A DNA stretch of 64,000 nucleotides from Flavivirga eckloniae (GTDB lineage Bacteria; Bacteroidota; Bacteroidia; Flavobacteriales; Flavobacteriaceae), in contig NZ_CP025791.1 of NCBI RefSeq assembly GCF_002886045.1, forward strand, positions 5,037,001 through 5,101,000, given 5' to 3'. The stretch's first letter is position 1; the number at the start of each line of letters is the position of its first letter. A program made the position numbers and the translations under genes. This document shows positions 63,717-64,000 of the stretch, one piece after another. The notes below the pieces were generated by a model, which saw only the letters and a program-made list of their open reading frames with translations, was not told where the DNA came from and searched no databases.

Positions 63717-64000
63717 ATGAAGGTTACTAAAAGAATACATGATAGTTTTAAAGAATCGTCTCTTTTTTTAGATGATATTATTACAAATTTTGAGACTAAA
63801 GGTGAGGATTTCGGCAATCAGGATAGAAACTCATTAAAATTATTTAAAACAGGGGATAAGGTATTCAATGTTAAGTCTTTTAGAATTCCCAATATTGTAA
63901 ACCAAATCGCTTATAAGTTTTTTAGAAAGAGTAAGGCGCAACGCTCTTACGAATATGCCAATAAGCTTAAGGCTTTAAATGTTGGTACACCAGAGCCTAT
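63717..64000 (+). CDS. LPS core kinase-like protein (InaA/KdkA type), 5' part
   Basis: 94 complete codons from the ATG at 63717 to the window edge without a stop. The product contains DKVFNVKSFRIPNIVNQIAYKFFRKSKAQRSYEYANKLKALNVGTPEPI. The Lys in VKSF, followed by RKSKAQRSYEYA and VGTPEP, fits the N-lobe of the lipopolysaccharide kinase / Kdo kinase (InaA, KdkA) family. The catalytic lobe is off window. With the upstream glycosyl- and methyltransferases it opens an envelope-glycan cluster. Confidence 0.8.
   Translation, partial: MKVTKRIHDSFKESSLFLDDIITNFETKGEDFGNQDRNSLKLFKTGDKVFNVKSFRIPNIVNQIAYKFFRKSKAQRSYEYANKLKALNVGTPEP

Overview
The window looks like a chromosomal segment of a marine-type member of the Flavobacteriaceae (Bacteroidota). 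The DNA is AT-rich, start codons mostly lack strong Shine-Dalgarno sequences, several promoters carry the Bacteroidota -7 box TAnnTTTG, lipoproteins begin with Cys-Ser-Ser-Asp-Asp, and three giant surface proteins end in the type IX secretion (T9SS) type B / gliding-motility-associated C-terminal domain. I see no rRNA, tRNA, CRISPR array, transposase or phage gene. This is mostly ordinary core chromosome with a few accessory patches.

Layout. 1-3000 (minus): a probable operon of a trypsin-like protease without a signal peptide, a small unknown protein, and a TPR membrane sensor cut by the window edge. 3250-6283: two paralogous surface lipoproteins flanking a small membrane protein and a MazG-like NTP pyrophosphohydrolase. 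6509-11180: ilvE, a DUF4920 lipoprotein, mnmD, a TIGR01777 epimerase and a serine hydrolase. 11647-18046 (plus): grpE-dnaJ, an ABC exporter pair, an MscS channel and an NtrC-like regulator that lacks a DNA-binding domain. 18145-20571: a coiled-coil secreted protein, a flavodoxin-like protein and PPK2. 20818-30842: secreted peptide and amide hydrolysis plus uptake (M28 peptidase, tricorn-like protease, amidohydrolase, amino-acid permease, DUF1624 membrane protein). 31073-33701: lysA and sucC. 33968-36629: a MauE/DoxX-like membrane protein and a four-cysteine secreted peptide of DUF6520 type, which share a nearly identical upstream element. 36758-39849: DUF1456, a TerB-like protein and uvrB.

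39877-53073 (minus) holds three large T9SS type B adhesin-like proteins built from a common two-cysteine module of about 97 residues, 17 copies in all and 11 of them in the middle protein. 53100-54840 is an ABC-2 exporter. 54965-56041 encodes an unrecognised protein in which I see protein-kinase/APH-like motifs. 56491-60660 holds a pRiA4b ORF-3 protein, heme A synthase, a GNAT acetyltransferase, CCA nucleotidyltransferase (preceded by ten copies of a 7-bp repeat) and a Sua5/TsaC protein. 60673-64000 opens an envelope-sugar cluster: two methyltransferases, a glycosyltransferase and the start of an LPS-kinase-like gene.

The best leads for something undescribed are the co-controlled MauE-like protein and DUF6520 peptide, the kinase-like protein at 54965, the 17-copy adhesin module, and the protease/TPR-sensor operon at the left edge. 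Family names rest on motif recognition by eye; no database search was run.
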